Shown: in pieces, positions 1-10,334 of the stretch
Position numbering within the stretch: position 1 is the first letter of the stretch
How the letters are laid out: each line of letters starts with the position of its first letter
Origin: Hofstenia miamia
Taxonomy: Eukaryota; Xenacoelomorpha; Acoela; Hofsteniidae
Length of the DNA: 26,940 nt
Assembly: GCA_900660155.1 (NCBI GenBank)
Contig: CABFPE010000140.1
Coordinates: forward strand, 1,086,743 to 1,113,682
Direction of reading: 5' to 3'
Notes under the pieces: generated by a model
What the model was told of the DNA's origin: nothing
The model's database searches: none
The model's input: the letters and a program-made list of their open reading frames with translations, nothing else
Program-made: the position numbers and the translations under genes

Positions 1-1480
1 TGTGTTATGCTAATTGGTCGGTAGTTCAATGGATCTAGTGGTTCTCCTTTTTTGTATAACGGTGAAATATCAGATTGATTTAAAAGGGCAGGAAAGTCAT
101 TATTTATAATACTTTGGTTAAATGCTACAAGTAGGTATTCACCAAAAATATAAAAATATTTTTTAATTACCCAATACGGTAGGTTGCTGGATCCACAAGA
201 TTTATTAGTATCTAGTTTATTTACTACATTTCTAAGATCCTGATAGGAAATTAAGTTGAAATGAAACTGTTCCCCTTGCATATCAGGTTGTTGATATGAA
301 AAGTTCCGATTTTCTTCGAATTTAAAATTGAATTTACCCATATTTTCAAAATTTCTGTTTAAAATATTTGCGATATCCTTCTTATTTTTGTACGTCCTAT
401 TATCATGCCTTACTTCTTCAATGTGTATATTTAGCCCTTTAGTTTTGCCAATGCTTTTATTAAGAAAATTCCATCTTTGGTTACATTTTTTAAGCGTTTG
501 AAGTAATCCTTTACCTTAGTTTCGTAACTAGATTTTCGGCTTTTTTTGATTAATTGCTTAGCGTGCTCATAATTGGTCCAATTAAGATTGGTGGGATGCG
601 ATTTCGCAAGTTCAAAGCGTTTATTTTTCTCAATTACCTGTTCTTTAATCATGTCGGAATCACGGGGTTTGCTAATCATTGGTCTTAATTTAGTGCTAAT
701 TAATTTGGTTTGCAGCGGTGATACTTGATTTAAGGCTTTGGTTATTTCACGCGTGATAAATTTCAGCATACTATCGGCATCATTAAAAGTGTAGGTTAGA
801 TCAAAGCATATGTTCTGCAAGAGGTCCACAAATTTTTCATCATTAAAATAGTTAAAGTCCCTAGAACAAATAACTTTCCTAGTTTTTGTTCTAAACTTAT
901 GGTTACTAATATAAACGCAAAGATTGTGATCACTAAATGATTCAAACATATATGTTTTGTATTTATTACAACTATCGGATAAAAAATGAGTCAATTAAAT
1001 TAGAAAATCTAGTTGGATTGGTCTTTTTAATAGTTCGAAAACCGAAAATATCACAAATATGATCAATTCGCTCGGATTCAACAGAATTTAAGTAATTGGA
1101 ATTAAAATGTCCTAAGATATTAACAACTTTATTCTCAAGAATGGCATATTCAATTTCTTAAATTTTGTGGTTATAAAATTCAGATAAAATTTTTATTTGG
1201 ATTATAGCAAATCTTTAAGAGCTCGTTGTTGTAGGAATTTGAGAAAGATTCTAATTAAATCCACAGTTTCGAATATTTCATGATTCAATTCTAAATCTTC
1301 TCTCCGTTTTGATTTTAAAAATTTGGGAATTAGTATCATTAAACCACCATCCCGTTCAGATCTATTTTTAAAATAAATACGAAATTGCTAGAATTAGGAT
1401 TATATAATGTTTTCAGACTATCAGAATAGTTTAACCAGGTTTCAGTTAAAACATATATTGCGTTATTTCTTAATGAGACC
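1..1480 (-). mobile_element. LINE retrotransposon fragment (endonuclease, linker, start of RT), Jockey/CR1-like
   Basis: On the minus strand the order is: endonuclease N-terminal piece with LTETWLNYSD (about 1465-1436), a GHFNSN motif where GDFN is usual (about 1125-1097), SDHNLCVYI (about 940-905), a basic linker open from 994 to 431, then the RT finger region ending in SDISPLYKKGEPLDPLNYRP at the window edge. That order is typical of non-LTR elements with an APE-type endonuclease. The copy is dead: there are stops through the endonuclease, the Asp of GDFN reads His, and the frame changes near 470, where WNFLNKSIGKTKG continues in another frame. It is cut by the window start, so the RT palm is not visible. 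It aligns with the fragment at 3240-3720, so the two belong to one family. The clade assignment is from memory of the motifs. Confidence 0.85.
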
Positions 1481-1559
1481 TTCATAAATCTAGGAAATTA
1501 TACTGATACCAATGACAATATTATCTCTATAAATGAAATGCAAATTCACAATAATTTAC

Positions 1560-3130
1560 TGTATAAAGAACAATTTAAATATTGTGTAAAATAATTTTAC
1601 ATAAGTTTAATGAAATATCACAAAACTTGAACGTTAAAAAATCACAAATCCATCATGGATTTTTAAAAAAAGCAATGCCAATATTATGTGAACCATTATG
1701 TGATTTATTAAATCAATGTATTTCTGAGAGTGTCTTTCCGGATGATTTAAAATTAGCCCAAATCATACCTATACATAAAAAGGTGATACTGAAAACGCAA
1801 TTAATTATAAACCAATTTCAGTAATCCCAGTACGAATTAAGATATTTGAAAAAATAATATATAACCAAATAAATAATTACATTGAGAAATATAATTTACT
1901 TCGATTGTTACAATTTGGGTTTAGAAATAATTTATCAACAAATGATGCTTCAATTCATGTTTTAGATAATTGGAGAAAATATATTGGCAAAGACCAAAGT
2001 GTATTCAATTTATCAAAACCATTCAGTTCAATTTTATCATAATATCCTAATAAATAAACAAATATACAATTTTAAAGAATCAGCAATAAATATAATTAGA
2101 ATTTATTTAAATAAAAGACAGTACTACGTAAAAGTTAAAAACATAACATCTCATTCAATGATAATTAACCATGGAATCCCACTAGGTTCAGTACTATGAT
2201 CCCCATTATTTAACGTAAATGACATCAAATTTGATAATATAATAAAATGGATACAGTATGTTGATGATACTTTATTATATNTCCCACTAGGTTCAGTACT
2301 ATGATCCCCATTATTTAACGTATATGTAAATGACATCAAATTTGATAATAAAATAAAATGGATACACTATGTTGATGATACTTTATTATATACAACCAAA
2401 TATGAAGATTTTCACAATGCATTAGACAGAGCTAGCTTATATTTTCATAAGACTAAAATGAAGCTTAAAATTGAAAAAACATGGTCCTAAACAAAACGAA
2501 TGATGAGAAACTAAGCCTACAAGTAAACAGTAAAACCATTGAAGAAGAAAATAGAACTATATACCTAAGCATTATTTTTGATCGGAAATTAATATTTAAA
2601 GAGCATATTAAAAAATAATGAAAAAAATGGCTCAAGGGATCAAAACACTCTGTAAGTTACAAAGCTTTATACCAATTAAATGGAAAATAATGACATTAAA
2701 ATCGTATATTCTACCTCAATATTTATATTCATCATGTTTGTTGACAAACTGATCTAAGCAATCAAAAAATACGTTAGAAGGAATGTTGAATTGGATTTTA
2801 GCAATCATATGTGAAAAAGCAATCTTTTTTCATTAGACTATTTACAAAAACTAAAATTACTACAAATATTTTTCAAAATTAGATCAAACGAAGATATTTC
2901 ATCAAAACTCTATGTTAGAACTAAGTGCTATGGAAAATTTAAATTTAGAATAAGAATGATGAAGAACTGTTTTATCAATTACTGTATAAATCTATGGAGC
3001 AAATTATCACCTCAAATTAAAGAAAAATCTAATTTTAGAGAATTTAAGATAAAAGTAATTTAGAATTATCACCAAAGAAAAGAACTTTTATGGATATTTA
3101 AAGAATAAAGACTTTAACTAAGTAATATCA
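1560..3130 (+). mobile_element. LINE reverse transcriptase fragment, decayed
   Basis: Plus-strand relic of a non-LTR reverse transcriptase. Visible in order: the finger region (open 1582-1824, with LKLAQIIPIHKK), a frame change into INYKPISVIPV, FGFRNNLSTNDAS (about 1915-1950), GIPLGSVL (about 2170-2199), the catalytic YVDDT box (about 2258-2275 and again at about 2370), and the post-RT connecting region to about 3070. Stops and frameshifts are numerous. A stretch of about 100 bases that includes GIPLGSVL and YVDD occurs twice around the N at 2281. The fingers differ from those of the neighbouring fragments, so this may be a second LINE family. The endonuclease part is absent, which suggests 5' truncation. 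It cannot encode a working protein. Confidence 0.85.
2177..2391 (+). repeat. Direct duplication of about 105 bp around a single N
   Basis: Copy 1 (2177-2280) and copy 2 (2282-2391) repeat the RT GIPLGSVL-to-YVDD segment. They differ by a 6-base insertion in copy 2 (it restores the YVND residues normal for LINE RTs) and a few substitutions. The N at 2281 sits exactly between them. This is most simply two allelic contig ends abutted at a gap, not a biological tandem repeat. Confidence 0.8.
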
Positions 3131-3203
3131 ATTTGAAAACAATTTACTTTAAACCTTAATAAGTATTTTTATACTTTTTGTATTGTGCAAAGGTTTAAAA
3201 ATA

Positions 3204-3206
<3 letters not shown>

Positions 3207-3238
<32 letters not shown>

Positions 3239-3239
3239 N
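3207..3239. repeat. (TA)n microsatellite ending in an N
   Basis: An uninterrupted TA run ends at the N at 3239. Immediately beyond it a LINE fragment of the opposite strand begins in mid-motif. The run and the N together mark an assembly join. Confidence 0.9.
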
Positions 3240-3720
3240 CCTATAATTTTTAGCAATGAGGGGATCTCCATTTTTATACAAAGGTGTTATGTCTGACTTT
3301 TTCATTATGTCCGGAAATTCGTTTTCAACTATAGATTGATTAAATGCAAATGATAGATGTTCGCCAAATGTATGAAAGAATTTCTTAATGATAAAGTATG
3401 GTAAATGAGTGGAACCTGAAGATTTATTAACGTCTAAATTTTTTACAATAGTTTCTAATTCTCTTAAGGTGGACAGCCTAAATTGAAACGTTGACTTACA
3501 ATTTGATTGCATAAGTTCTGATAGAGAAGGTTTAGGAAAATTGAAGTTGCCTAATTCATTAAATGTCTTATTTAAATGATTTAGTATCCTTTTTTATCTG
3601 TAAATACTTTATTATAAAGATAAATTTCTGAAAAGTCACTATTGAGCCCTTTAGATTTTCCAATAAAACGGTTTAGAAATGTCCACTTTTGTTTAGAAGG
3701 CTTGATTGATCTGTGCCGCG
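3240..3720 (-). mobile_element. LINE RT N-terminal fragment, same family as 1-1480
   Basis: The minus-strand reading is open from 3512 down to the N at 3239. It contains LDVNKSSGSTHLPYFIIKKF, AFNQSIVENEFPD and SDITPLYKNGDPLIAKNYR. These align residue for residue with LDTNKSCGSSNLPYWVIKKY, AFNQSIINNDFPA and SDISPLYKKGEPLDPLNYRP of the fragment at 1-430. Upstream on the same strand FLNRFIGKSKGLNSDFSEIY (about 3690-3630) matches the linker of that copy. The frame is lost between the two blocks, so the copy is dead. The RT is cut at NYR by the TA tract and N, so the break may be an assembly effect and not a true truncation. Confidence 0.8.
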
Positions 3721-3918
3721 ATGTAATTCAGCATATGGGAACCAGAATTTAGAGTAAAAATATAGTCGAATGGAACATTTTAAGTAAATTTTCCATGATC
3801 TCATCTGAATAATTTTTAAAATAATAATGAAACGTGGCAGAATAAACCGCTTGAAAGGAAATATGCCCACATTAAAAAAAGATAGTTATTTCCCTTTGAC
3901 GAATGATTCATATCTACA

Positions 3919-3943
3919 ATATATATATATATATATATATATA
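3919..3943. repeat. (TA)n microsatellite
   Basis: About 12 consecutive TA units just beyond the end of the LINE fragment at 3240-3720. Confidence 0.9.
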
Positions 3944-4226
3944 AATTTATATAAATACATATACACAATATGTTTTCAATAAATCGCTTTTATGTACACA
4001 TTCAAAACTTACAAAATACAAAGAGAAGCTGTTCCATGCTGACAGAGTTAATTGCATGAATATTTTCTTAAATTAACAAACCTAAATTATTCTGCAATAA
4101 ATATGATTTTTACTAAAATTGTTAGATAACATTGTGTGACACAAATATTTTTTCTTAGTTGAGTACTTTTTTTCGGTGTTTCTGGCCAATGTTGCTAAAA
4201 ACAAATTTAAGGTCATTTTCATAGTA

Positions 4227-4560
4227 CAGGGTGCCCAGTAAAAAAGGTGCAATTTCGTTTGAAAATTTAATTATATATTTATCACAAAAATATACACTCT
4301 ATTTACTTCCTTATTATGATTATAATGCTTCAAAATGACTACCATATGCTAAGTCAAGAAAATTTTTTTCAGTGGGTGAATCGAATTTCGTAGCTAAATC
4401 TGTGCCCACGTTACGCTTCTTTGCAGATTCCGGCTCATCTTTAAATCTTGCCACAAGCATTTTACATACACTAGACCTGTCACAAAATCCTTAATTGTTG
4501 CAAAATTCGGTTTTGTTATTGGTTTCATTTGTTTAGGATTTATTTTAATTTGCAGCCGAG
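4227..4560 (-). mobile_element. 3' end of a mariner-like DNA transposon, decayed
   Basis: The plus strand has TA (4225-4226) followed by cagggtgcccagtaaaaaag, which resembles the terminal inverted repeat of many mariner/IS630-type elements with a TA target site. Read on the minus strand, the sequence ends in a short open stretch with ...LAYGSHFEAL followed by a stop. This resembles the transposase C-terminus of that group, which ends in GGHFE-type residues. The DDE core and the other end are not visible; the element stops at the TA tract at 4575-4591. Assignment rests on remembered motifs. Confidence 0.4.
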
Positions 4561-4574
4561 TGTGGCAGTTTGTT

Positions 4575-4591
4575 TATATATATATATATAT
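4575..4591. repeat. (TA)n microsatellite between two transposon relics
   Basis: A short TA run lies exactly between the end of the mariner-like piece and the TIR-like sequence of the Tc1-like relic. Confidence 0.8.
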
Positions 4592-5650
4592 GCGCAAAGT
4601 TATTGAGACACCCATTAATTTTTTACGTTTGGGTTATTATCTACACATTATCCCATAATCACGTAATGAAATGCTATTATATTACTTAGGAAAACTAGAA
4701 AGGACATCCTATAATTATTAGGGGAAATCTTACTTTTATTTATTTTATATTTGAAAAAAACTGAACCAACAAAAAATAACATTCGACAAAGAAAAAGTGA
4801 CCGAAAAATATTAGTATTCGGCATACCCAATAATTATTTAACAATAGAAAAATTGTATACAGTTAAAATTCTATGTTGATTAGTAACTGATAACCGTTCA
4901 ATTTTGCTGAATCACCTCATTAATCCGACCTGCATAAGAGAGCAGTTTTTTTATTAATCCTCAATATTCGAAGATTGACGTTTAGCCTTTCTTTCTTTCA
5001 ATTCTCTTCGAGCATGCTAGATTCTAATGAAGCCAGGAATAAACACAGGTCAATTTGGAATAAGGGCTACCTTATTTTCTTCGAAATATTCTTTGGTGAA
5101 TGGTGATTTGTGACCAGGTTCGTCATTTTGCTAAAATATAGTGGAGGACTGCCGAAGATTGACACATAATTAGCTGAATATATTATTCCATCTACTTTGA
5201 TGATTCTGACATACCATTTTCTGAAATCATCTCCATGCCATTATCCAATTACCACCACATTTAAACATTAGAGTTGATATTGCTGCAAAGTCTTTTTAAT
5301 TGCTCTGATCGTTCCTAATGTACTCGAGGCGCTTAAAGTATAGCTTGAAAATCGCTCTATTGCAATAATGAGTAGTATACGTTTTTGCTCGATGCGCACA
5401 TTTGAGCCGATTTTTTTCCTGTGTTTCCGAAATATATGATTTTTTTACTCTAATTATGCAAATTCCATCCATAGGTTGATATTACACTAGAATTCTTCTA
5501 AAAATGCATTTACAGAGGTGATTAACTGCGCACCACTCTCGCTCTAGCTGCCTCCAAGTTTTTTAAGAACTCCTTTATTAGGTCTAAATAATTTTATTTA
5601 ACTTTTTTTCTAAGCAGTCCTCAATTCGGAAAGTTTTCATTCAAATTTTG
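4592..5650 (-). pseudogene. Decayed Tc1-like transposon with transposase relic
   Basis: The left end, gcgcaaagttattgagacac, resembles Tc1-type terminal repeats and abuts TA. On the minus strand, transposase motifs appear in the expected order across several frames. They are KNHIFRKHRKK (about 5440-5410, between the DNA-binding and catalytic parts), MFKCGGNWIMAWR (about 5265-5225, where Tc1 proteins have a GGG.VMVWG motif), then QNDEPGHKSPFTKEYFEENK (about 5135-5075), which matches the QDNDPKHTS...WF..N segment. PVFIPGFIRI follows where SPDLNPIE is expected, and a basic tail ends near 4980. There are multiple stops and frameshifts. The right terminal repeat was not found. The Tc1 family call is fairly secure; the boundaries are not. 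Confidence 0.65.
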
Positions 5651-5659
5651 TATTACTAA

Positions 5660-7000
5660 TCTGTATTTCTACTTCTAGCCTTGAGAATATCATTTTGCTT
5701 ACTATATTGACTTATGATTGACTTAGTTATTGCCAATATGCATGGATTTTATTGAACATAAGGGTCTGGAAAAGAAAATAGAATTTTTAAGTGTTCCATG
5801 GAAGAATGTTTAATATTAAAAGAAAGATATAAGTGCAACCCTACAGAAATTTTACACATTAACAGTTTATTAAAACTGCAAAGCACCTTTCACACTTGAG
5901 CACAAATTGAAATAATTTAAATTTTATAATCATGATTATTGCATTACAAAGAAATAGCTGCAATTTAACCCAAATGGACACATTTTTAAATCTTATTTTT
6001 AAATGAAAATCTATAAATAGTTCGTTTTTGTGAAGATATTTATGACAACTTTGTGCACTAATCAGGCATATAACTTTTACTGCATGATTAATAGTAATAG
6101 ACACTTCCCCTTAAGAAATTTCCTGGATTTTCCAAAGTAAATCTTAGATCTTAGTTATTTTTTACATTCTTGAAAGAATGAACATAGCGAAAAACAGGAA
6201 AATATGAGAATTTATAGTGTTTATGAAGACTTTAACAGGAATATCTAATTTACCCTAAGCAGCAACATTTTTTGTGCAATTCTCACCTACACAAGAATCT
6301 ATAGTACCACCAGCATTTAAAGCTTCTAACAGAATTTTCTTGAGTTGATCTGATCACCTGAGTTCCTAAGTGTTTCTATGAGCTTTAATTGATCTAAAAG
6401 AATGCTAAACGATGCTGCTGAGGTTTAAGTTTTTGAAAAAGTTAGTCCAGGCTTTTATCATGGAGACTGCAGTAGGAAAATTTTTCAACAGATAAATCTT
6501 TTGGTAAAACAACTGAACCAGACTTTCGTAGCATTCTATATGCAGCTGTTAAAATATTAGGAATTTCAGTAGCCAGAACATGGGGATTTTAGTTAAAGAG
6601 ACAATCTTATGGATGAGTGAGCAATAAATGTAACTGGGAATAAACAAAGTGAAAATCAGGAAATCGGAACTAAATGTCTGGCTCAAGGCATATAAGGTTT
6701 AATGTTTAGTTCTGCTTTATGTTTAATATAGAATCATCAATTTTTTTATCAATTAAGTGCATAGTCGCTCGTAGTCACGTCAGGCATTGCAAAATATTGG
6801 AACACAAGTTCGCAAACCGAGAGCCAAGTTATTAGTCCTTCTATTTAAGGGTTCTATGTTTGGAGCTCCTACTTAAGGATATGAGTTATATATATTCCTA
6901 GACAATCTAGTTCTGGTAATGAAAGGAAAGTTTCCGAGCATTTACTTCATAATCCATGTTTTTTTTACTCTACAATTATAACACAGAGTAATTTATAGCA
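5660..7000. other. No gene recognised; AT-rich DNA with one dispersed-repeat arm
   Basis: No open frame here has codon use or motifs I can assign. The only structured element seen is the repeat arm at 6030-6133, which recurs at 23858-23958. The minus-strand open frame at 5859-6104 covers that repeat and looks fortuitous. Confidence 0.6.
6030..6133 (+). repeat. Dispersed repeat, copy 1 (partner at 23858-23958)
   Basis: It shares with 23858-23958, in the same orientation, the blocks gtgaag.tatttat, tggtgcactaatca (ttgtgcactaatca here), catataa, cttaag.aatttcct and ttttcc, with similar spacing throughout. The copies are diverged by indels and substitutions. It is probably part of an old interspersed element. 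Confidence 0.6.
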
Positions 7001-7008
7001 GAGCTTCA

Positions 7009-7149
7009 GAGCTGGAGCCGGAGAACGGGGGTAGAGCCAAGGTGCAGAGCATTTTCCTCACAGCCGAGCTAGAGCTGGAGAAATATTTAAAATGCCGGTG
7101 ATGCAGGAGCTGGAGCCGGAGGCAGATGTTTATGGAACAACTCCAGCTC
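7009..7149. repeat. GC-rich block built on GAGCTGGAG, inverted-repeat ends
   Basis: The 9-mer GAGCTGGAG occurs at 7009-7017, 7072-7080 and 7107-7115 and in reverse complement at 7141-7149, so the block opens and closes with the inverted motif. The composition is far richer in G+C than the flanks. Repeated subterminal motifs of this kind occur in hAT-type and other non-autonomous DNA elements. No clear target-site duplication was found, so the element class is open. Confidence 0.45.
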
Positions 7150-7474
7150 CCAAGCAATTTTGGAAGAAAAGTCGTATTAGTTGATTTTTGTTCCATAAGA
7201 AGCCTTAATATTACAAAAAATGTATAAAAATTGTTGGAAATTCTAAAAAATTCACTAAAATTTACTACAGCCGAGACGATTTTTTGGCTATGATATTGGT
7301 TTATTTAATTCAATTAGGCTAACCTTTTCAATAATCACCTTTCCGTCCAATGTTTATTCGTGGACCTTGGCAAGTTTGTAATTCTAATTTACTAATTTCA
7401 AAGTTACACTAATTTCGTAAAAATGACACCTTTGTATTCACAAATCTGACTTGTCTTTAATTATATATAAACTA

Positions 7475-7557
7475 TGCGCATGCGTTTACTTACATAATTA
7501 GACACGTTGTTTTCCGCGCCTTTTACACCTCAAATTTTCTATTTTCTTTGGGATTGG
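7475..7557 (+). promoter_or_regulatory. Possible TATA-less promoter upstream of the Argonaute gene
   Basis: Three motifs cluster in AT-rich DNA: tgcgcatgcg (7475-7484), close to the palindromic NRF-1/ewg site; tttccgcgcc (7511-7520), close to an E2F site; and attgg (7553-7557), an inverted CCAAT box. Such combinations are usual in housekeeping promoters. The first coding exon lies about 0.7 kb downstream on the plus strand. That this drives the Argonaute gene is inference. Confidence 0.3.
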
Positions 7558-7638
7558 CTGTCTTTCTATTTGCAGTCAAACACAGCAATTAGGATTCCCC
7601 TCTCTTAACTGACTTTTTGTTTTCTTGCCGTGTACATA

Positions 7639-7790
7639 AAGGGTGGGATACACATTCAAATTTGTATGACCAATATTTGGCAAACAAAATGTTTGACGAA
7701 TGTTTGATAATGTATCGCCGCAACATTTTTGGCGACCAATTAAGATTAATTGTTTGCTTGATCTTAGGTTTAATAGTGTATCATCCCCTT
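7639..7790. mobile_element. Candidate MITE, 152 bp with 15-bp terminal inverted repeats
   Basis: The left end aagggtgggatacac (7639-7653) and the reverse complement of the right end gtgtatcatcccctt (7776-7790) match at 12 of 15 positions, the mismatches being grouped in the middle. Flanks are AT-rich (cat before, aattcg after), so a TA or TTA type target site is possible but not demonstrable. An open frame across it (7617-7802) has no recognisable product. Confidence 0.4.
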
Positions 7791-8225
7791 AATTCGCTTT
7801 GAGGATGAACAAATTTTCTCGACTTCTGTTTGGGGAATTTAAATTAGTACTGTATTGCTTTTATTTTTGATCACTCATTGTAACGATTATTTATCGTCAG
7901 CTCTCCAAATATAAGTGCACATCAGTAAAATTTTGAATTTACAAAACTAAATTTTCTCTTGAGGCTACTAAATTTAAATTTACTGTCAACTAGATAACTA
8001 ATTTTAACAAGAAACTTAGAAAGGCTAAAATTTACAAACACCGTAAAATTTTCTTCTAACATATTTTTTAAACATGCCTGATTGGATTGAGGACCATATA
8101 GCCTAAATGTTAACAAATTTCTCAAAAAAATATATTTGAGTAGGGAGTTGTACTACTTGTTCATAATGTAAAATTCTGTTTGACCAGAGACGAGGATCAG
8201 AGGGCTTCAAGCCTGGTCGTTTCTC

Positions 8226-8233
8226 ATGACAAG
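8226..8233 (+). CDS. Probable first coding exon of the Argonaute gene
   Basis: ATG at 8226 followed by ACA AG and a good donor (AAG|gtaagt at 8234). Joined to the acceptor at 8311 it gives [11 protein letters not shown] and so on, in the frame that continues into the large exon. The 78-bp intron is typical of insects. An in-frame stop at 8181 lies upstream, so this ATG is the first available in that exon. The 5' UTR extent is unknown. An alternative is that the true N-terminus lies in an exon further upstream, because Ago2 proteins often carry long variable N-terminal extensions. Confidence 0.4.
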
Positions 8234-10280
8234 GTAAGTTATAAACAAATCATACTATTTAAAGTAATTACTTATCTGTTATAATTTGTGATTCATGTTT
8301 AAATAATTTAGACCTGACGAGAATGTTGAAGACGTTGCAGTAGAATTAGAAAAGAAACTTATACTTCCCGCTTGTATAACTAAAGATCTCTTGTTCGTAG
8401 ACCACTGAGCGGTGGTACGATTGGCAACCACATTCAACTATATACGAATCATTTTGAAGTTAAACTTTCGTTAGGCAGTGCTTTCCAGTATGATATTAAA
8501 ATGAATCCAGTTGGCACTGAGAAGAAAATTTCCACAGAACTTCGATGGAAAATTTTCAAGCAATTAGTTGCAAAGCATTCTGACATTTTTAAAACCCAGG
8601 AGCGGGTGATTTCACCTGTTTTTGATGGAAAGGCTAATTTTTATACTGCTGCAAAACTTGCATTGTCTGAATACCGACCAATACTAGAGTTTAAGGAAAC
8701 TGGCGGCAACATCAAAAATTTTGAGATTTTCATAAAATGGACGAGCAGAATAGATATGCGTTTTGATAAATATCTAAAAGATTATGATGTTACCTTTAAA
8801 CTTGCTGATGCACTACGTGTTCTTGATACAGCTATTAAGAATAAGTCATGGGAATCCACCATACATTCTAGTCGGCATGTTTTTGGTGCTGATTGTCAAA
8901 CAAAAAACATTTGCAATAATATTCGAATTTGGACAGGTTATCAAACCAGTTTTAGACCATGCTGGAAGATCACATTGAATTTAGATATTTCATCTAAGGC
9001 ATTTTTTAAAGAGCTGCCTGTAATCGATTTGCTAAAATCTACTTTGGGGAAAAAGCAAGTACCTCAGTCCCTGAAGGAGGGAGAGATTACAAAATTCAAT
9101 GACTTTGTTAAAGGTCTTAAGATTAAAACCAGGCATTTAGGTTATGAAAAAAAGCAAACAGTAAAAAAACTTCGAAATGAAAGTTCTCTTACTCACTATT
9201 TCTGTCACAATAATAAACGTGTGAATGTCAAAGAATATTTTAAGATGTTGTATGATATTGATTTAGAATATCCGAATTTGCCACTTTTCGAATATGGAGA
9301 GAAAGAATATACTCTACCAATGGAAATCTGCTCAATTGCCGAACAGGTAGTTAAGCACAAACTTACATCCAAGCAACAGACAGATATGATAAAAGTTTCT
9401 GCCACATCCCCTCACCAGCGGCAGCAAATGATTCAAACCGTGATGAACAATAATAATTTTGGAGAGGACCAATATTTAAAAGAATTCGGTATTACCGTAT
9501 CAAAGCAATTAATGAATATAAATGGACGTGTTTTGCATGCTCCTGGCACTGAGAAATATGGCCTAAAGAAACATCAGCTATACAGCAAAGAAAATGAAAT
9601 GCCCCCATTCTGCATTGTTGCACCTAGACAATCTGCTACAAGAGATGAAGCCTTCAATTTTATTCACAAGCTTTTTGAAACTGCCCAAACAAAAGGTGTT
9701 CATTGGGATGCGAAAAGAGGTGAATATGACAATGAACTAAATCATTTAGGAAACATCGACATGTTTGTTAACAAGATGATTAAGAAAGGATTTAAACTGC
9801 TGTTTTGGATTCTACCAGATCAAGGTGATTCTCTGTGGTACAAAAAAATAAAGTATTTCTGCGATGGACGGATAATGACACAGTGTTCTAAAGAGAAATT
9901 AGTATGTTTTTCTTTAAAATATTTAATAGTAAAACATGCAACCCTACAATTGCGCTATATGTTATTCATAACATAAATGTTTGATAAAGATATGCAATGT
10001 AAAATCAATTCAATTAATATCATATGAAATATTTAATAATAATAGTTAAATATTTATAGTTAATTGGGTTCTTGTTCCGACTACTAATATAATACATAAT
10101 ATTTCACAATTTAGAGTATACTTCAATCCGAGGCAAATTTCCGAGCACGTATTTGATACACAACCTAGCCCAAAACGAGCCTTCGTTAAACATAGCAAAT
10201 TTTTCCTTTTCAGGCAAAATTTTAGCCCAACAGACTTTTCTAATTGTTTCATTCAATATACATTTTGTAGTTTTATATTC

Positions 10281-10334
<54 letters not shown>

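Noticed and set aside
6300..6600. Possible copia gag relic on the minus strand
   Set aside because: Only vague resemblance in short broken frames; no zinc knuckle or pol motif nearby.
7922..8125. Minus-strand 67-codon frame upstream of Argonaute
   Set aside because: Low-complexity composition from AT-rich DNA, no motif.
8374..8400. gt...ag pair that might be an intron removing the frame break in Argonaute
   Set aside because: 27 bases is too short for a spliceosomal intron, and joining the ends gives a TGA two codons on instead of the RRPLSGG reading.
9205..9405. Minus-strand open frame inside the Argonaute exon
   Set aside because: Shadow of the conserved PAZ coding sequence on the other strand.
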